Shown one piece after another: positions 17,653 to 25,651 of a DNA stretch of 64,000 nt. Positions within the stretch are counted from its first letter, which is position 1, and every line of letters starts with the position of its first letter. The notes under the pieces were generated by a model. That model was not told the origin of the DNA, ran no database searches, and saw only the letters and a program-made list of their open reading frames with translations. A program made the position numbers and the translations under genes. Source of the stretch: Oceaniglobus trochenteri (GTDB lineage Bacteria > Pseudomonadota > Alphaproteobacteria > Rhodobacterales > Rhodobacteraceae); NCBI RefSeq assembly GCF_020529025.1, contig NZ_JACNMM010000008.1:62001-126000 (forward strand). The letters run 5' to 3'.

Positions 17653-18555
17653 TCATGGATGGCGCGGCGCGCTCCGGTCGGGCAGGGGGATCGCATCGGG
17701 GGCGGTTGGCGCGGCCTGTGCCCTCTGCCCCACCCAGACGCTGAGGATGACCATGGCCATGCCCAGAGCCTGAATGGCTCCGGGGGCCTGGGTAAGGAAT
17801 GCCCAGCCCAAGAGAACCGCCGCGACGGGGCTGAGCAGGCCAAGGGGCGCGGCGCGCGAGGGGCCCAGCAGGGCGATGCCCCGGAACCAGAGAACATAGG
17901 TCACTGCCCCGCCGATCAGCCCCAGATAGGCAAAGCCGGCAACATGCGCAGGCGTCAGCGCGGGCAGGGGCGGTTCCAGCAGCAGCGCGGCGGGCAGCAG
18001 GAGCATCCCGCCCGCCACAAGCTGCCAGGCGGTGAAGGTCAGCGCCGAGACGGGCGGTTGCCAGCGCCGCGTCAGAACCGTGCCGAAGGCCATGGAAACC
18101 GCCCCGCCCAGGGCCGCCGCGATACCGGGAATGTCCATCGCGGCGCGCGGGCCCAGCACCAAAAGCGCAACGCCCACCAATCCGCCCAGCCCCGCGATCA
18201 CCGCCGCCGGGCGCACCGCCTGGTTCAGCAGCAGCCTGGCCAGGAACAGCACGATCAGCGGCTGAACCGCCCCCACGGTGGCCGCCACGCCGCCGGGCAG
18301 GCGATAGGCCGCCACGAACAGCAGCCACCAGAAGATCGAGAAGTTGAACATCCCCAGAACGACCGACCGCCAGATCCAGCCGCCGCGCGGCAGGGTGCGG
18401 GTCAGCGCCAGCAGCAAGAGCCCGGCAGGCAGCGCGCGCAGGGTCGCGGCGGTCAGGGGATAGCCTTCGGGCAGCATCTGGGTGGTGACCAGATAGGTGC
18501 TGCCCCAGATGCAGGGGGCCAGGGCGGTCAGCAGGATGTCGAGGGGGCGGATCAT
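17653..18555 (-). CDS. EamA-family (DMT) exporter
   Basis: Ten-helix inner-membrane drug/metabolite transporter of 300 residues made of two EamA repeats (about 5-140 and 150-285). Hallmarks are the N-terminal APCIWGSTYLVTTQ, the repeat-end helices VGVALLVLGPRAAM and AMVILSVWVGQRA, and WFRGIALLGPSRAAPLGLLSP in repeat two (split here: WFRGIALLG then PSRAAPLGLL). It likely exports an amino-acid-like or toxic compound. It is divergent from a MarR gene, and the gap holds two operator copies, so it is probably repressed by that regulator and induced by its ligand. Confidence 0.9.
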   Translation of the reverse strand: MIRPLDILLTALAPCIWGSTYLVTTQMLPEGYPLTAATLRALPAGLLLLALTRTLPRGGWIWRSVVLGMFNFSIFWWLLFVAAYRLPGGVAATVGAVQPLIVLFLARLLLNQAVRPAAVIAGLGGLVGVALLVLGPRAAMDIPGIAAALGGAVSMAFGTVLTRRWQPPVSALTFTAWQLVAGGMLLLPAALLLEPPLPALTPAHVAGFAYLGLIGGAVTYVLWFRGIALLGPSRAAPLGLLSPVAAVLLGWAFLTQAPGAIQALGMAMVILSVWVGQRAQAAPTAPDAIPLPDRSAPRHP

Positions 18556-18564
18556 GGCGGCTCC

Positions 18565-18588
18565 ATTTATCTTGATATCAAGATAAAT
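18565..18588. promoter_or_regulatory. Operator copy 1, 24-bp perfect palindrome between eamA and marR genes
   Basis: A perfect 24-base palindrome; its core is ATCTTGA-TA-TCAAGAT at 18569-18584. It lies 10 bases from the exporter start codon and is matched by a second copy 26 bp away (centre to centre), as expected for a MarR dimer binding twice in a divergent promoter. Confidence 0.8.
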
Positions 18589-18594
18589 CCATAA

Positions 18595-18610
18595 ATCTTG
18601 AAGTCAAGAT
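18595..18610. promoter_or_regulatory. Operator copy 2 next to marR gene
   Basis: ATCTTGA-AG-TCAAGAT, with the same seven-base half-sites as copy 1 and a different two-base centre. It immediately precedes the ATG at 18613 and lies 24 bases before the preferred start at 18634. Confidence 0.78.
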
Positions 18611-18633
18611 AAATGGAGCCTAATCTGCGCCCC

Positions 18634-19128
18634 ATGGATGATGTCGACAGGATTCTGGACCAATGGCGCCTGGCGCGGCCCGATCTCGATCTGCGGGCCA
18701 TGGGCCCGGTCGGGCGGCTGAGCCGGATCGCGCATCAGTTCTCGCGCCGGATGGGGGCGACCTTTGCGCGCCACGGGCTGAACGCTGCGGGCTTCGATGT
18801 GCTTGCAACCCTGCGCCGCGCCCCCGCGCCCCACGCCCTTTCGGCCGGGGCGCTGATGAACGCCATGATGATCACCTCGGGCACGATGACCAACCGGATC
18901 GAACAACTGGTCAAGGCGGGGCTGATCACCCGTTCACCCGACCCCGAGGACGCCCGGCGCGCCGTGGTCAAGCTGACGGATCGCGGCTTTGCGCTGGTGG
19001 AGGGCGTTCTGGCCGATCATGTCGCCACGCAGAACGCCCTGCTGACCGGCCTGAGCGCACAGGAGGCGCAACAGCTTGACCGGCTTCTGGCCAAGCTGAT
19101 GGTCGCGCTGGAATCCGACGCGGGCTGA
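18634..19128 (+). CDS. MarR-family transcriptional regulator
   Basis: 164 residues. Dimerisation helices flank a winged helix (ALSAGALMNAMMITSGTMTNRIEQL, split: ALSAGALMNAMMI then TSGTMTNRIEQLVKAG, followed by the wing RSPDPEDARRAVVKLT). The typical MarR wing motif DxRxxxVxLT is present as DARRAVVKLT. I prefer ATG 18634 (MDDVDRILDQW) to ATG 18613: it gives a family-like N-terminus and keeps the operator outside the coding region, although GGAG is 15 bases away and the 18613 start cannot be ruled out. The twin palindromes upstream and the divergent EamA gene suggest a local, ligand-relieved repressor. Confidence 0.88.
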   Translation: MDDVDRILDQWRLARPDLDLRAMGPVGRLSRIAHQFSRRMGATFARHGLNAAGFDVLATLRRAPAPHALSAGALMNAMMITSGTMTNRIEQLVKAGLITRSPDPEDARRAVVKLTDRGFALVEGVLADHVATQNALLTGLSAQEAQQLDRLLAKLMVALESDAG

Positions 19129-19137
19129 GGGGCCGGG

Positions 19138-19830
19138 TCAGAGGGTGACGCTCTCCATCACCTCGGGCGTCAGAACCTGAACGCCGGGCAGGGCGGCCAC
19201 CATCTCGTCCGCCGATTGCGCCAGCAACGGGAAGGTGCGGTAGTGGCAGGGGATCACCGTCTTGAAATCGAAATACCGCCGGGCCGCCCAGGCCGCGCGC
19301 TTCATGTCCATGGTGAAATGGCCCCCGGCGCAAAGAATGCCGATATCGGGGGCGTGCAATTCGCCCATCCATTCCATGTCGGCCATGATGTCGGTGTCGC
19401 CGCTGACATAGATGGTATGGCCTTCGCCCGCGATCATGAAACCCGCCTCGCTTCCGGCGGGGCGCAACGTGCCGTCGAAATCGATGCTCGAGGAATGCAC
19501 CGCGTTCACCATCGTGACGGCAACCTCGCCCAGTTGGATCGTGCCGCCCTTGTTGAACCCGATCACCTCGGCCCCCGCCGGGCCGAAGATGCCCTCGGCC
19601 AGCTCGTGGATGCAGGCCACCGGAACCCCCAACGCCTGGGCCAGGGGGGCGGTTTCGCTGGCGTGGTCGCCATGCCCGTGGGTCAGCAGGATGGCGGTGG
19701 CGCCTGCCGTCGCCTCGTCCTTGCGGCCCTCGGGGAAGGCGGGGTTGCCGTCGAACCAGGGGTCGATCAGCAGAACCTGATCGGCGATCTCGATGCGAAA
19801 GCTGCTGTGGCCAAGCCAGGTGATCTTCAT
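19138..19830 (-). CDS. Metal-dependent hydrolase, UPF0173 beta-lactamase-like family
   Basis: 230 residues starting MKITWLGHSSF after ggagg, with the metallo-beta-lactamase signature THGHGDH near residues 53-59 and further ligands in HSSS, SGDTDI and the C-terminal IPCHYRTFP. This matches the compact UPF0173 (YtkL-like) family of zinc hydrolases whose physiological substrate is not established. A longer reading frame runs upstream to 20103 but would cross the gatC region; the RBS and family start support 19830. Convergent with the marR gene, with a nine-base gap. No operon partner. Confidence 0.88.
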   Translation of the reverse strand: MKITWLGHSSFRIEIADQVLLIDPWFDGNPAFPEGRKDEATAGATAILLTHGHGDHASETAPLAQALGVPVACIHELAEGIFGPAGAEVIGFNKGGTIQLGEVAVTMVNAVHSSSIDFDGTLRPAGSEAGFMIAGEGHTIYVSGDTDIMADMEWMGELHAPDIGILCAGGHFTMDMKRAAWAARRYFDFKTVIPCHYRTFPLLAQSADEMVAALPGVQVLTPEVMESVTL

Positions 19831-19983
19831 CTTGTCCTCCGGGTGTTTGCCCCGCAGATTAGCAAAGCGGCGCGCGCGATGAAACGTCCGCGGTGCCGAT
19901 TGATGGGCGGGGCGGGGCGGCAGATGCTTGATGCCGCACCCCACACCCGCTAAACGCCGGGTGGAACTGCATCGGAGCCGCCC

Positions 19984-20271
19984 ATGTCCATCGACACCGA
20001 AACTGCCGCCAAGGTGGCAAAACTGGCCAGGATCAAGGTCGATCCCGCCGAACTTCCCGCCCTGGCGGAAGAGTTCAACACGATCCTCGGGTTCATCGAG
20101 CAACTGAACGAGGTCGACGTGACCGGGATCGAACCGATGACAAGCGTGACGCCCCAGCGGCTGAAGCGGCGCGACGACGTGGTGACCGACGGCGATCAGC
20201 AGGCCGCCGTCCTGTCCAATGCACCCGACGCCCGCGAGGGGTTCTTTGCCGTGCCGAAAGTGGTGGAATGA
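19984..20271 (+). CDS. gatC: Asp-tRNA(Asn)/Glu-tRNA(Gln) amidotransferase subunit C
   Basis: Small stabilising subunit of GatCAB, which amidates mischarged Glu-tRNA(Gln) and, in many bacteria, Asp-tRNA(Asn). 95 residues, usual length, with the family N-terminus ([14 protein letters not shown]), the central [21 protein letters not shown] ([18 protein letters not shown], then IEPMTSV) and the C-terminal [17 protein letters not shown]. Its stop overlaps the start of gatA (ATGATGA), giving translational coupling. gatB is not in this window. Confidence 0.97.
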   Translation: MSIDTETAAKVAKLARIKVDPAELPALAEEFNTILGFIEQLNEVDVTGIEPMTSVTPQRLKRRDDVVTDGDQQAAVLSNAPDAREGFFAVPKVVE

Positions 20272-21755
20272 TGAGCGATCTGAACAAACTGACCATCGCC
20301 GCCGCCCGTGACGGGCTGCGCAAGGGCGATTTCACCGCGACCGACCTGACCGAGGCGTGCCTGTCGGCCATCGAAGTGGCGGGGGCGCTGAACGCCTTCG
20401 TGCACCATACCCCCGAAGTTGCCCGCACCCAGGCCGCCGCCGCCGATGAGCGACTGAAAGGAAGCGAAGAGGCGCCCGCGATGTGCGGCATTCCTCTTGG
20501 CATCAAGGATCTGTTCTGCACCAAGGGCGTGCCGTCGCAGGCCGCCAGCGCGATCCTGGACGGATTCCGCCCCGAGTACGAATCCACCGTCTCGCAGAAC
20601 CTGTTCGATGCGGGCGCGGTGATGCTGGGCAAGCTGAACATGGATGAATTCGCCATGGGCTCGTCGAACGAGACCAGCACCTATGGCAATGCCGTGAACC
20701 CCTGGAAGGCCGACGATGGCGCCCAGCGGACCCCGGGCGGCAGCTCGGGCGGGTCCGCTGCCGCCGTGGCCGCCGACCTGTGCCTGGCCGCGACGGGCAC
20801 CGACACCGGCGGGTCGATCCGCCAGCCCGCCGCCTTCACCGGCATCACCGGGCTCAAACCCACCTACGGGCGCTGTTCGCGCTGGGGCATCGTCGCCTTT
20901 GCCTCCAGCCTCGATCAGGCCGGGCCGATGACGCGCGACGTGCGCGACGCCGCGATCATGCTGGGCGCCATGTGCGGCCACGATCCCAAAGACAGCACCA
21001 GCGCCGATCTGCCCGTTCCCGATTTCGAGGCCGCGCTGACCGGAGACATCCGCGGCAAGACCATCGGCATTCCGCGCGAGTACCGCATCGACGGCATGCC
21101 CGACGAGATCGCGAAGGTCTGGGAAGACGGCACCGCCATGCTGAAGGATGCCGGCGCGAAGATCGTCGACATCTCGCTGCCGCACACGAAATACGCCCTG
21201 CCGGCCTATTACGTCATTGCCCCGGCCGAGGCTTCGTCGAACCTGGCCCGCTATGACGGGGTGCGCTTTGGCCACCGTGCGAAGCTGGCACCGGGCGACG
21301 GCATCACCGAGATGTACGAGAAGACCCGCGCCGAGGGCTTCGGCGCCGAGGTGAAACGCCGGGTGATGGTGGGCACCTATGTGCTTTCGGCGGGGTTCTA
21401 CGATGCCTACTACAACCGCGCCCGCAAGGTCCGCGCGCTGATCAAGCGCGATTTCGAGACGGTCTTCACCGATGGCGTCGACGCGATTCTCACGCCCGCG
21501 ACGCCCTCGGCGGCCTTTCCGCTGGGCATGAAGCACGACGACCCGGTGCAGATGTACCTGAACGATGTCTTCACCGTCACGGTCAACCTTGCCGGGCTGC
21601 CGGGCATCGCGGTGCCGACGGGGCTGGATGGTCAGGGGCTTCCCCTGGGGCTGCAACTGATCGGCCGCCCCTGGGAAGAGGGCGATCTGCTGAATACGGC
21701 CTGGTCACTGGAACGTGCGGCCGGGTTTGTGGCCAAGCCCGCGAAATGGTGGTAA
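20268..21755 (+). CDS. gatA: Glutamyl-tRNA(Gln) amidotransferase subunit A
   Basis: Amidase subunit that releases ammonia from glutamine for tRNA amidation. 495 residues. The amidase-signature triad is intact: lysine in [14 protein letters not shown], serines in [14 protein letters not shown] and [15 protein letters not shown]. The C-terminal substrate region [10 protein letters not shown] with [10 protein letters not shown] is also kept. Two in-frame ATGs (20268 and 20271) overlap the gatC stop; which one is used changes the protein by one residue. Essential housekeeping gene. Confidence 0.97.
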   Translation: MMSDLNKLTIAAARDGLRKGDFTATDLTEACLSAIEVAGALNAFVHHTPEVARTQAAAADERLKGSEEAPAMCGIPLGIKDLFCTKGVPSQAASAILDGFRPEYESTVSQNLFDAGAVMLGKLNMDEFAMGSSNETSTYGNAVNPWKADDGAQRTPGGSSGGSAAAVAADLCLAATGTDTGGSIRQPAAFTGITGLKPTYGRCSRWGIVAFASSLDQAGPMTRDVRDAAIMLGAMCGHDPKDSTSADLPVPDFEAALTGDIRGKTIGIPREYRIDGMPDEIAKVWEDGTAMLKDAGAKIVDISLPHTKYALPAYYVIAPAEASSNLARYDGVRFGHRAKLAPGDGITEMYEKTRAEGFGAEVKRRVMVGTYVLSAGFYDAYYNRARKVRALIKRDFETVFTDGVDAILTPATPSAAFPLGMKHDDPVQMYLNDVFTVTVNLAGLPGIAVPTGLDGQGLPLGLQLIGRPWEEGDLLNTAWSLERAAGFVAKPAKWW

Positions 21756-21799
21756 GACCGACGGTCGAAAGAATGGCGATGGGTAAGGGCGGAACACTG

Positions 21800-22591
21800 A
21801 TGCAGAACACCGCATGGCGCGTATCGGTCGCAGTGGCGACCCTTGGTCTGGCCGCGTGTCAGCCGGCGATCCCCGACAGCGGCGCGGGCGTGGGGTTTTC
21901 CAGCTACGAAGCCTATGAGCAATCGCGCATCGACCGTGAACTGGCGCTGCAGCGGGGCGAATCGGTGTTTCCCCCCGGCACGCAGACCGATGGTGCAGCC
22001 ACGGCCACCACACCTTCGGCCCCCAACCGCCCGGTGATTTCGGGCGAAGAGCTGCGCTCGGCCGGTCTGCCGGTGGCGGGCGGCGCGGATGCCGGGGCGG
22101 GGGCGGTTTCGCCGGGCGCACCGGTTTCGGCCACCACGCCGGGCACCACCATTCCCGCCGCACCTCCCGTGGCCACCACGCCCATCGGAACCAACAATCC
22201 GGGCATTTCCGACGAACAGGATTTCGGCGCAGTCTCGGAACGTCAGACCATCGAATCCGACGCCGAGCGTCTGGCGCGCCAGCGGGCGGCCTACAAGGTC
22301 GTGCAGCCCACGGCCGTGCCGACGCGCCCCGGCGACGATACGCCGAACATCGTCGCCTATGCCCTGTCGACCACCAACGCGGTGGGCCAGAAGATGTACA
22401 GCAGGGGCGGCTTCAACGCCGATTCCAAGTTCCTGCGCGCCTGTGCCAGCTACAGTTCGTCGGACAAGGCGCAAGAGGATTTCCTGCGCAACGGCGGCCC
22501 CCAGAAAGACCGCAAGGGCGTTGACCCCGACGGCGACGGCTTTGCCTGCTACTGGGATCCGACGCCGTTCCGCAAGGTCGCGGGCAACTGA
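21800..22591 (+). CDS. Excalibur-like lipoprotein with Ala/Thr/Pro-rich linker
   Basis: 263 residues with a lipoprotein signal, lipobox LAAC at about residues 17-20, so it is anchored to the envelope. A low-complexity Ala/Thr/Pro/Gly linker (about 60-135) separates it from a C-terminal domain ending GVDPDGDGFACYWDP, the DxDxDGxxC calcium-binding pattern of Excalibur domains, preceded by a conserved cysteine (LRACASYSS). The start at 21800 gives a clean signal peptide; longer in-frame starts do not. The stop overlaps the likely CTG start of the amidase gene, hinting at a shared cell-wall role. Exact function unknown. Confidence 0.8.
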   Translation: MQNTAWRVSVAVATLGLAACQPAIPDSGAGVGFSSYEAYEQSRIDRELALQRGESVFPPGTQTDGAATATTPSAPNRPVISGEELRSAGLPVAGGADAGAGAVSPGAPVSATTPGTTIPAAPPVATTPIGTNNPGISDEQDFGAVSERQTIESDAERLARQRAAYKVVQPTAVPTRPGDDTPNIVAYALSTTNAVGQKMYSRGGFNADSKFLRACASYSSSDKAQEDFLRNGGPQKDRKGVDPDGDGFACYWDPTPFRKVAGN

Positions 22592-23292
22592 GCAGCGGCG
22601 ATACCGCCTGGCGCGCCTCGCCCAATTTCGGCGCGCGGCGCGGCGGGGTGCTGCCCGACATGGTGGTGCTGCACTACACCGCCATGGACAGCGCCCGCCG
22701 CGCCTGTGACTGGCTGTGCAACGGCGCCTCGCAGGTGTCGTCCCATTATCTTGTCGGGCGCAACGGCCGGATCACCCAGATGGTGCGCGAGGCGGATCGT
22801 GCCTGGCACGCCGGGGCGGGGCGGTGGGGCGCGGTCAGCGACGTGAACTCGCGCTCGATCGGGATCGAGATTTCCAATGATGGGGCCTCGCCCTTTCCGG
22901 CGGCGCAGATGGACGCGCTCGAGCATCTGCTGGCGGGCATCATGCATCGCTGGTCCATTCCCCCCGAAAGGGTGATCGGCCATTCCTGCCTGGCGCCGGG
23001 GCGCAAGATCGACCCGGGGCCGCGATTCGACTGGCAGCGCCTGGCGCGCCGTGGGCTGGCCATCTGGCCCTCGCCGCGCGAAGAGGGACCGGACGGGACC
23101 GATGAGGCCGCCTTTCGCGACCTCGCCGCAAGGGCGGGGTTCACCGCCGATGTCGATCACGCCACGCTGCTTGCGGCGGTGCGCCTGCGCTTCCGCCCCT
23201 GGGGGCAGGGCGCGCTCAGTGGCGGCGACATGGCCACCCTGTCCGACATCGCCGCCCGCTTTCCCGTTGACGCAGGGCGCGGCGAAGCCTAA
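22588..23292 (+). CDS. N-acetylmuramoyl-L-alanine amidase (Amidase_2/AmpD-like), probable CTG start
   Basis: Zinc amidase that cuts the muramic acid-peptide bond of peptidoglycan fragments. Ligands and motif: VVLHYTAM near the N-terminus, SHYLVGRNG, AWHAGAG, SIGIEISND and the C-terminal VIGHSCLAPGRKIDPG. The first ordinary start (GTG 22648) would delete the family N-terminus WRASPNFGARRGG, which is encoded upstream in frame. No ATG, GTG or TTG lies between the upstream stop (22522) and 22648. The best candidate is CTG 22588, overlapping the TGA of the lipoprotein gene. No signal peptide, so cytoplasmic recycling is likely. Confidence 0.85.
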   Translation: MSSGDTAWRASPNFGARRGGVLPDMVVLHYTAMDSARRACDWLCNGASQVSSHYLVGRNGRITQMVREADRAWHAGAGRWGAVSDVNSRSIGIEISNDGASPFPAAQMDALEHLLAGIMHRWSIPPERVIGHSCLAPGRKIDPGPRFDWQRLARRGLAIWPSPREEGPDGTDEAAFRDLAARAGFTADVDHATLLAAVRLRFRPWGQGALSGGDMATLSDIAARFPVDAGRGEA

Positions 23293-23301
23293 GCCGGCCC
23301 T

Positions 23302-23694
23302 TGCGCGGATGGCTGGATGGCCGCGTGTTCCGAAGCCGCAAGGCGATGGAATGCGAGGAAAGTCCGGACTCCCAGAAGCAACGGTGCCGGGTAACGCCCG
23401 GGCGGGGCAACCCGACGGAAAGCGCCACAGAAAACAGACTGCCCCTGCACGCAGGGGTGAGGGTGAAACGGTGCGGTAAGAGCGCACCGCGCCCCTGGCA
23501 ACAGGGGCGGCATGGCAAGCCCCACCGGGAGCAATGCCGAATAGGGATTTCACGGGGTTTCCCCAGGGCCGCTTCTGCCCCGAAATCCGGGTTGGCAGCT
23601 TGACCCCCCGGGCAACCGTGGGGCCAGAGGAATGGTCATCCATCCTTGGGGCAACCCAGGGGGGACAGAATCCGGCTTACAGGCCGTCCGCGCA
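23302..23694 (+). ncRNA. rnpB: RNase P RNA, type A
   Basis: Catalytic RNA that matures tRNA 5' ends. Diagnostic blocks are GAGGAAAGTCCGGACTCC (about 23356-23373) and, near the 3' end, ACAGAATCCGGCTTAC followed by AGGCC. The ends are set by pairing of TGCGCGGATGGCT (23302-23314) with GGCCGTCCGCGCA (23682-23694), forming helix P1 with two G-U pairs. Length about 393, normal for alphaproteobacteria. Reading frames over this region are not genes. Confidence 0.95.
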
Positions 23695-23826
23695 CATCTT
23701 CCCCGACGGCTCCGCGACACCGGCTTCGTGATCCGGCGGGCGGTGCCCCGCATGGCGACGGCACATAGTGCTGGCCAAGGCCCGATCCTGCGCGCAGGAT
23801 CGTCCGAAACCACAGGAGAACGCGCG

Positions 23827-24315
23827 ATGATCCATGCACAAGGCGGCTGCCTTTGCGGCCGGGTCCGGTACGAAGCCACCAGCCAACCCGCCAGGATGAC
23901 GGTTTGCCACTGCCGCTTCTGTCAACGCGCGACGGGGGGCGCCTATATGGTCGAGCCGATCTTCGACATGCAGGAGTTCCGGATCACCGAAGGCACCGCC
24001 AGAATCTATTCCCATGTGTCCGAGGGCAGCGGCAAAGAGGTGTTCGTGCACTTCTGCGAGAATTGCGGCACGAAACTTTTCCTTACCTTCGAGAGGTTTC
24101 CCGGTTCCGTCGGTGTCTATGCCGGGACATTCGACGATCCCGACTGGTTCGATGTGCCCCCGGATGCCACCAAGCACATATTTCTAGGGGTGGCGCAGAA
24201 GGGCACGATCGTTCCGCCGCAGGTGAATACATTTACCGAACATGCCAGCACGCCGGACGGAACGCCCATCGCACCAAGGGTGTTCGACAGGCCGCATGTC
24301 ATCGGTTCCCGCTGA
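23827..24315 (+). CDS. GFA-family (Mss4-fold) zinc protein
   Basis: 162 residues starting after AGGAG. Zinc-binding cysteines of the glutathione-dependent formaldehyde-activating (GFA) fold: GGCLCGRVRY near the start, VCHCRFCQRATGG, and the later FCENCGTKLF. The family includes enzymes proposed to speed S-hydroxymethylglutathione formation, but most members, including this one, have no proven substrate. It stands alone between rnpB and an opposite-strand gene, so context gives no pathway. Confidence 0.88.
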   Translation: MIHAQGGCLCGRVRYEATSQPARMTVCHCRFCQRATGGAYMVEPIFDMQEFRITEGTARIYSHVSEGSGKEVFVHFCENCGTKLFLTFERFPGSVGVYAGTFDDPDWFDVPPDATKHIFLGVAQKGTIVPPQVNTFTEHASTPDGTPIAPRVFDRPHVIGSR

Positions 24316-24363
24316 TCCTGGCTGGTGCCTTTATCCGGGGGGGCGGTAGAACCTGCTGCCGTC

Positions 24364-24612
24364 TCAGTGCAGCCGCGCGCGCACCTCGTATCCCACCACG
24401 CTGTCCTCGCCCAGGGCGCGCAGGGCCTCCAACCGGTGATAGCCCTCGATCAGGACATAGCCCTGCTTGGCCGAACGCACGGAAATCGGGGTTGTCTGGC
24501 CGTTTTCCATGATGTCTTCGGCCAGTTGCGCCACCTTCTGTGGGTCCAGCGTCTTCTTGCGTTTCACCGGCACCTGGATGTCGGCAATGGGAAGGGTGTG
24601 TTTCACTGGCAT
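24364..24612 (-). CDS. Small solo ParB/Srx-fold domain protein
   Basis: 82 residues starting MPVKHTLPIADIQVP after AGGATCGCCCC. An upstream ATG at 24645 has no good ribosome site. The whole protein is one ParB N-terminal-like domain: a KxxxxDPQKVAQLAEDI helix, GQTTPISVR and the EGYHRLEALRALGE loop that in ParB is GERRxRA. It lacks a DNA-binding helix-turn-helix and a C-terminal dimer domain, so it is not a partition ParB. The fold also binds nucleotides (CTP in ParB, ATP in sulfiredoxin and serine kinases). Function unknown. Confidence 0.75.
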   Translation of the reverse strand: MPVKHTLPIADIQVPVKRKKTLDPQKVAQLAEDIMENGQTTPISVRSAKQGYVLIEGYHRLEALRALGEDSVVGYEVRARLH

Positions 24613-24668
24613 GGGGCGATCCTGCACCGGGATTGCACATTTCACCAGCCCAAATCACCGAATCCCGG

Positions 24669-24696
24669 TTGACAGCGCCCGAGGTCTGGGTAAAAG
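24669..24696 (+). promoter_or_regulatory. Candidate sigma-70 promoter of rpmG
   Basis: TTGACA at 24669-24674 is followed after 16 bases by TAAAAG at 24691-24696. This is the only close -35 match in the gap before rpmG, and it would give a leader of about 55 bases. Confidence 0.5.
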
Positions 24697-24759
24697 CCGG
24701 GGTTCAGGAATTCCATAGGGCCGCGCACCTGCGTTGGCCTCGTGTTGAGGAGAGACCAA

Positions 24760-24927
24760 ATGGCAAAGCCGACCACCATCAAGATCCGTCTCAACTCGAC
24801 GGCTGACACCGGCCACTTCTACGTGACCAAGAAGAACGCGCGTACCATGACCGAAAAGATGGTCGTGAACAAATTCGACCCCATCGCGCGCAAGCACGTC
24901 GAGTACAAGGAAGGCAAGATCAAGTAA
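24760..24927 (+). CDS. rpmG: 50S ribosomal protein L33
   Basis: 55 residues starting [14 protein letters not shown] after GAGGAGAGACCAA. The family body [15 protein letters not shown] and C-terminal [14 protein letters not shown] are clear. This is the cysteine-free (zinc-independent) L33 form. Single-gene unit: candidate promoter at 24669 and a strong terminator 20 bases after the stop. Confidence 0.97.
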   Translation: MAKPTTIKIRLNSTADTGHFYVTKKNARTMTEKMVVNKFDPIARKHVEYKEGKIK

Positions 24928-24946
24928 GCCTTTCGACAGTTCGATG

Positions 24947-24980
24947 AAAAAGCCGCGCGGGGCATCCTGCGCGGCTTTTT
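24947..24980 (+). terminator. Rho-independent terminator of rpmG
   Basis: Stem AAAAAGCCGCGC / GCGCGGCTTTTT (12 bp) around a 10-base loop, ending in five T residues. Also A-rich on the other side, so it may work in both directions. Confidence 0.9.
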
Positions 24981-25046
24981 CGTTGTCTCACCCCTTCGAT
25001 CCGTCCCGCGCAGAAGGCCCCGCCGGCCCCGAGGGAGGAGACGACC

Positions 25047-25577
25047 GTGGACGAGACGACCCTGACAGCCCTGACATTCCGCACGGCCCACCAAGGCGAT
25101 CTGGCGGCGGTCGATGCACTGCTGGCCCGGGCCATGCCCCGGCTGCTGCGGCAGGATTACGCGCCTGCGGTTCTGCAAGCCGCCTTGCCCCACTTTGTGG
25201 CGCTTCAGCCCGGCCTTCTGGCCTCCGGGCGCTACAGCCTTGCCTGCGATCGCGATGGCGCCGTGGTGGGGGCTGCGGGCTGGGCCTGGACGGCGCCGCA
25301 GGGCGGGCTGGGGCCGCCCGACATGGGCCATATGCGCCACCTTGTCACCCACCACCGGCATCTGCGCCAGGGCATCGCGCGGCGCCTGATGGGCGAGGTG
25401 CTGACCGGGGCCCGGGCCGCGGGGGTGGGGCGGCTCGATTGCCTCTCGACGTTGACGGCGCTGCCGTTCTACCGCGCGATGGGGTTCGCAACGATCGGCG
25501 CGGTCGAGGTGCGCCTTGGCCCCGGCCTGCTGTTTCCGGCGGTTCACATGCGGCGCAGTCTCGCCGAGTTGCCCTGA
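25047..25577 (+). CDS. GNAT-family N-acetyltransferase
   Basis: 176 residues from a GTG start after GGAGGAGACGACC. The acetyl-CoA site is recognisable in HHRHLRQGIARRLMGEVL (the R/QxxGxxR/A type loop as RQGIARR), followed by LDCLSTLTALPFYRAMGF, the usual GNAT beta-6 segment. The C-terminus carries FPAVHMRRSL. Acceptor unknown. Isolated gene between two terminators. Confidence 0.87.
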   Translation: MDETTLTALTFRTAHQGDLAAVDALLARAMPRLLRQDYAPAVLQAALPHFVALQPGLLASGRYSLACDRDGAVVGAAGWAWTAPQGGLGPPDMGHMRHLVTHHRHLRQGIARRLMGEVLTGARAAGVGRLDCLSTLTALPFYRAMGFATIGAVEVRLGPGLLFPAVHMRRSLAELP

Positions 25578-25596
25578 GCGCGGGGCGAAAACGAAA

Positions 25597-25623
25597 ACAC
25601 CCGGCGGAAGGTCCGCCGGGTGT
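25597..25623 (-). terminator. Terminator, strong 12-bp stem, mainly for the BI-1 gene
   Basis: ACACCCGGCGGA / TCCGCCGGGTGT around a 3-base loop. Read on the minus strand the stem is followed by TTTTCGTTTTCG, a U-rich tail. It also lies 20 bases after the GNAT stop and could act for it. Confidence 0.8.
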
Positions 25624-25651
25624 CTGACATTTCAACGATGGATGGCTGTGC

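Noticed and set aside
23301-23700. Open reading frames on both strands across the rnpB region
   Set aside because: The region folds as RNase P RNA with its conserved blocks and P1 pairing; the frames have no ribosome sites or protein features.
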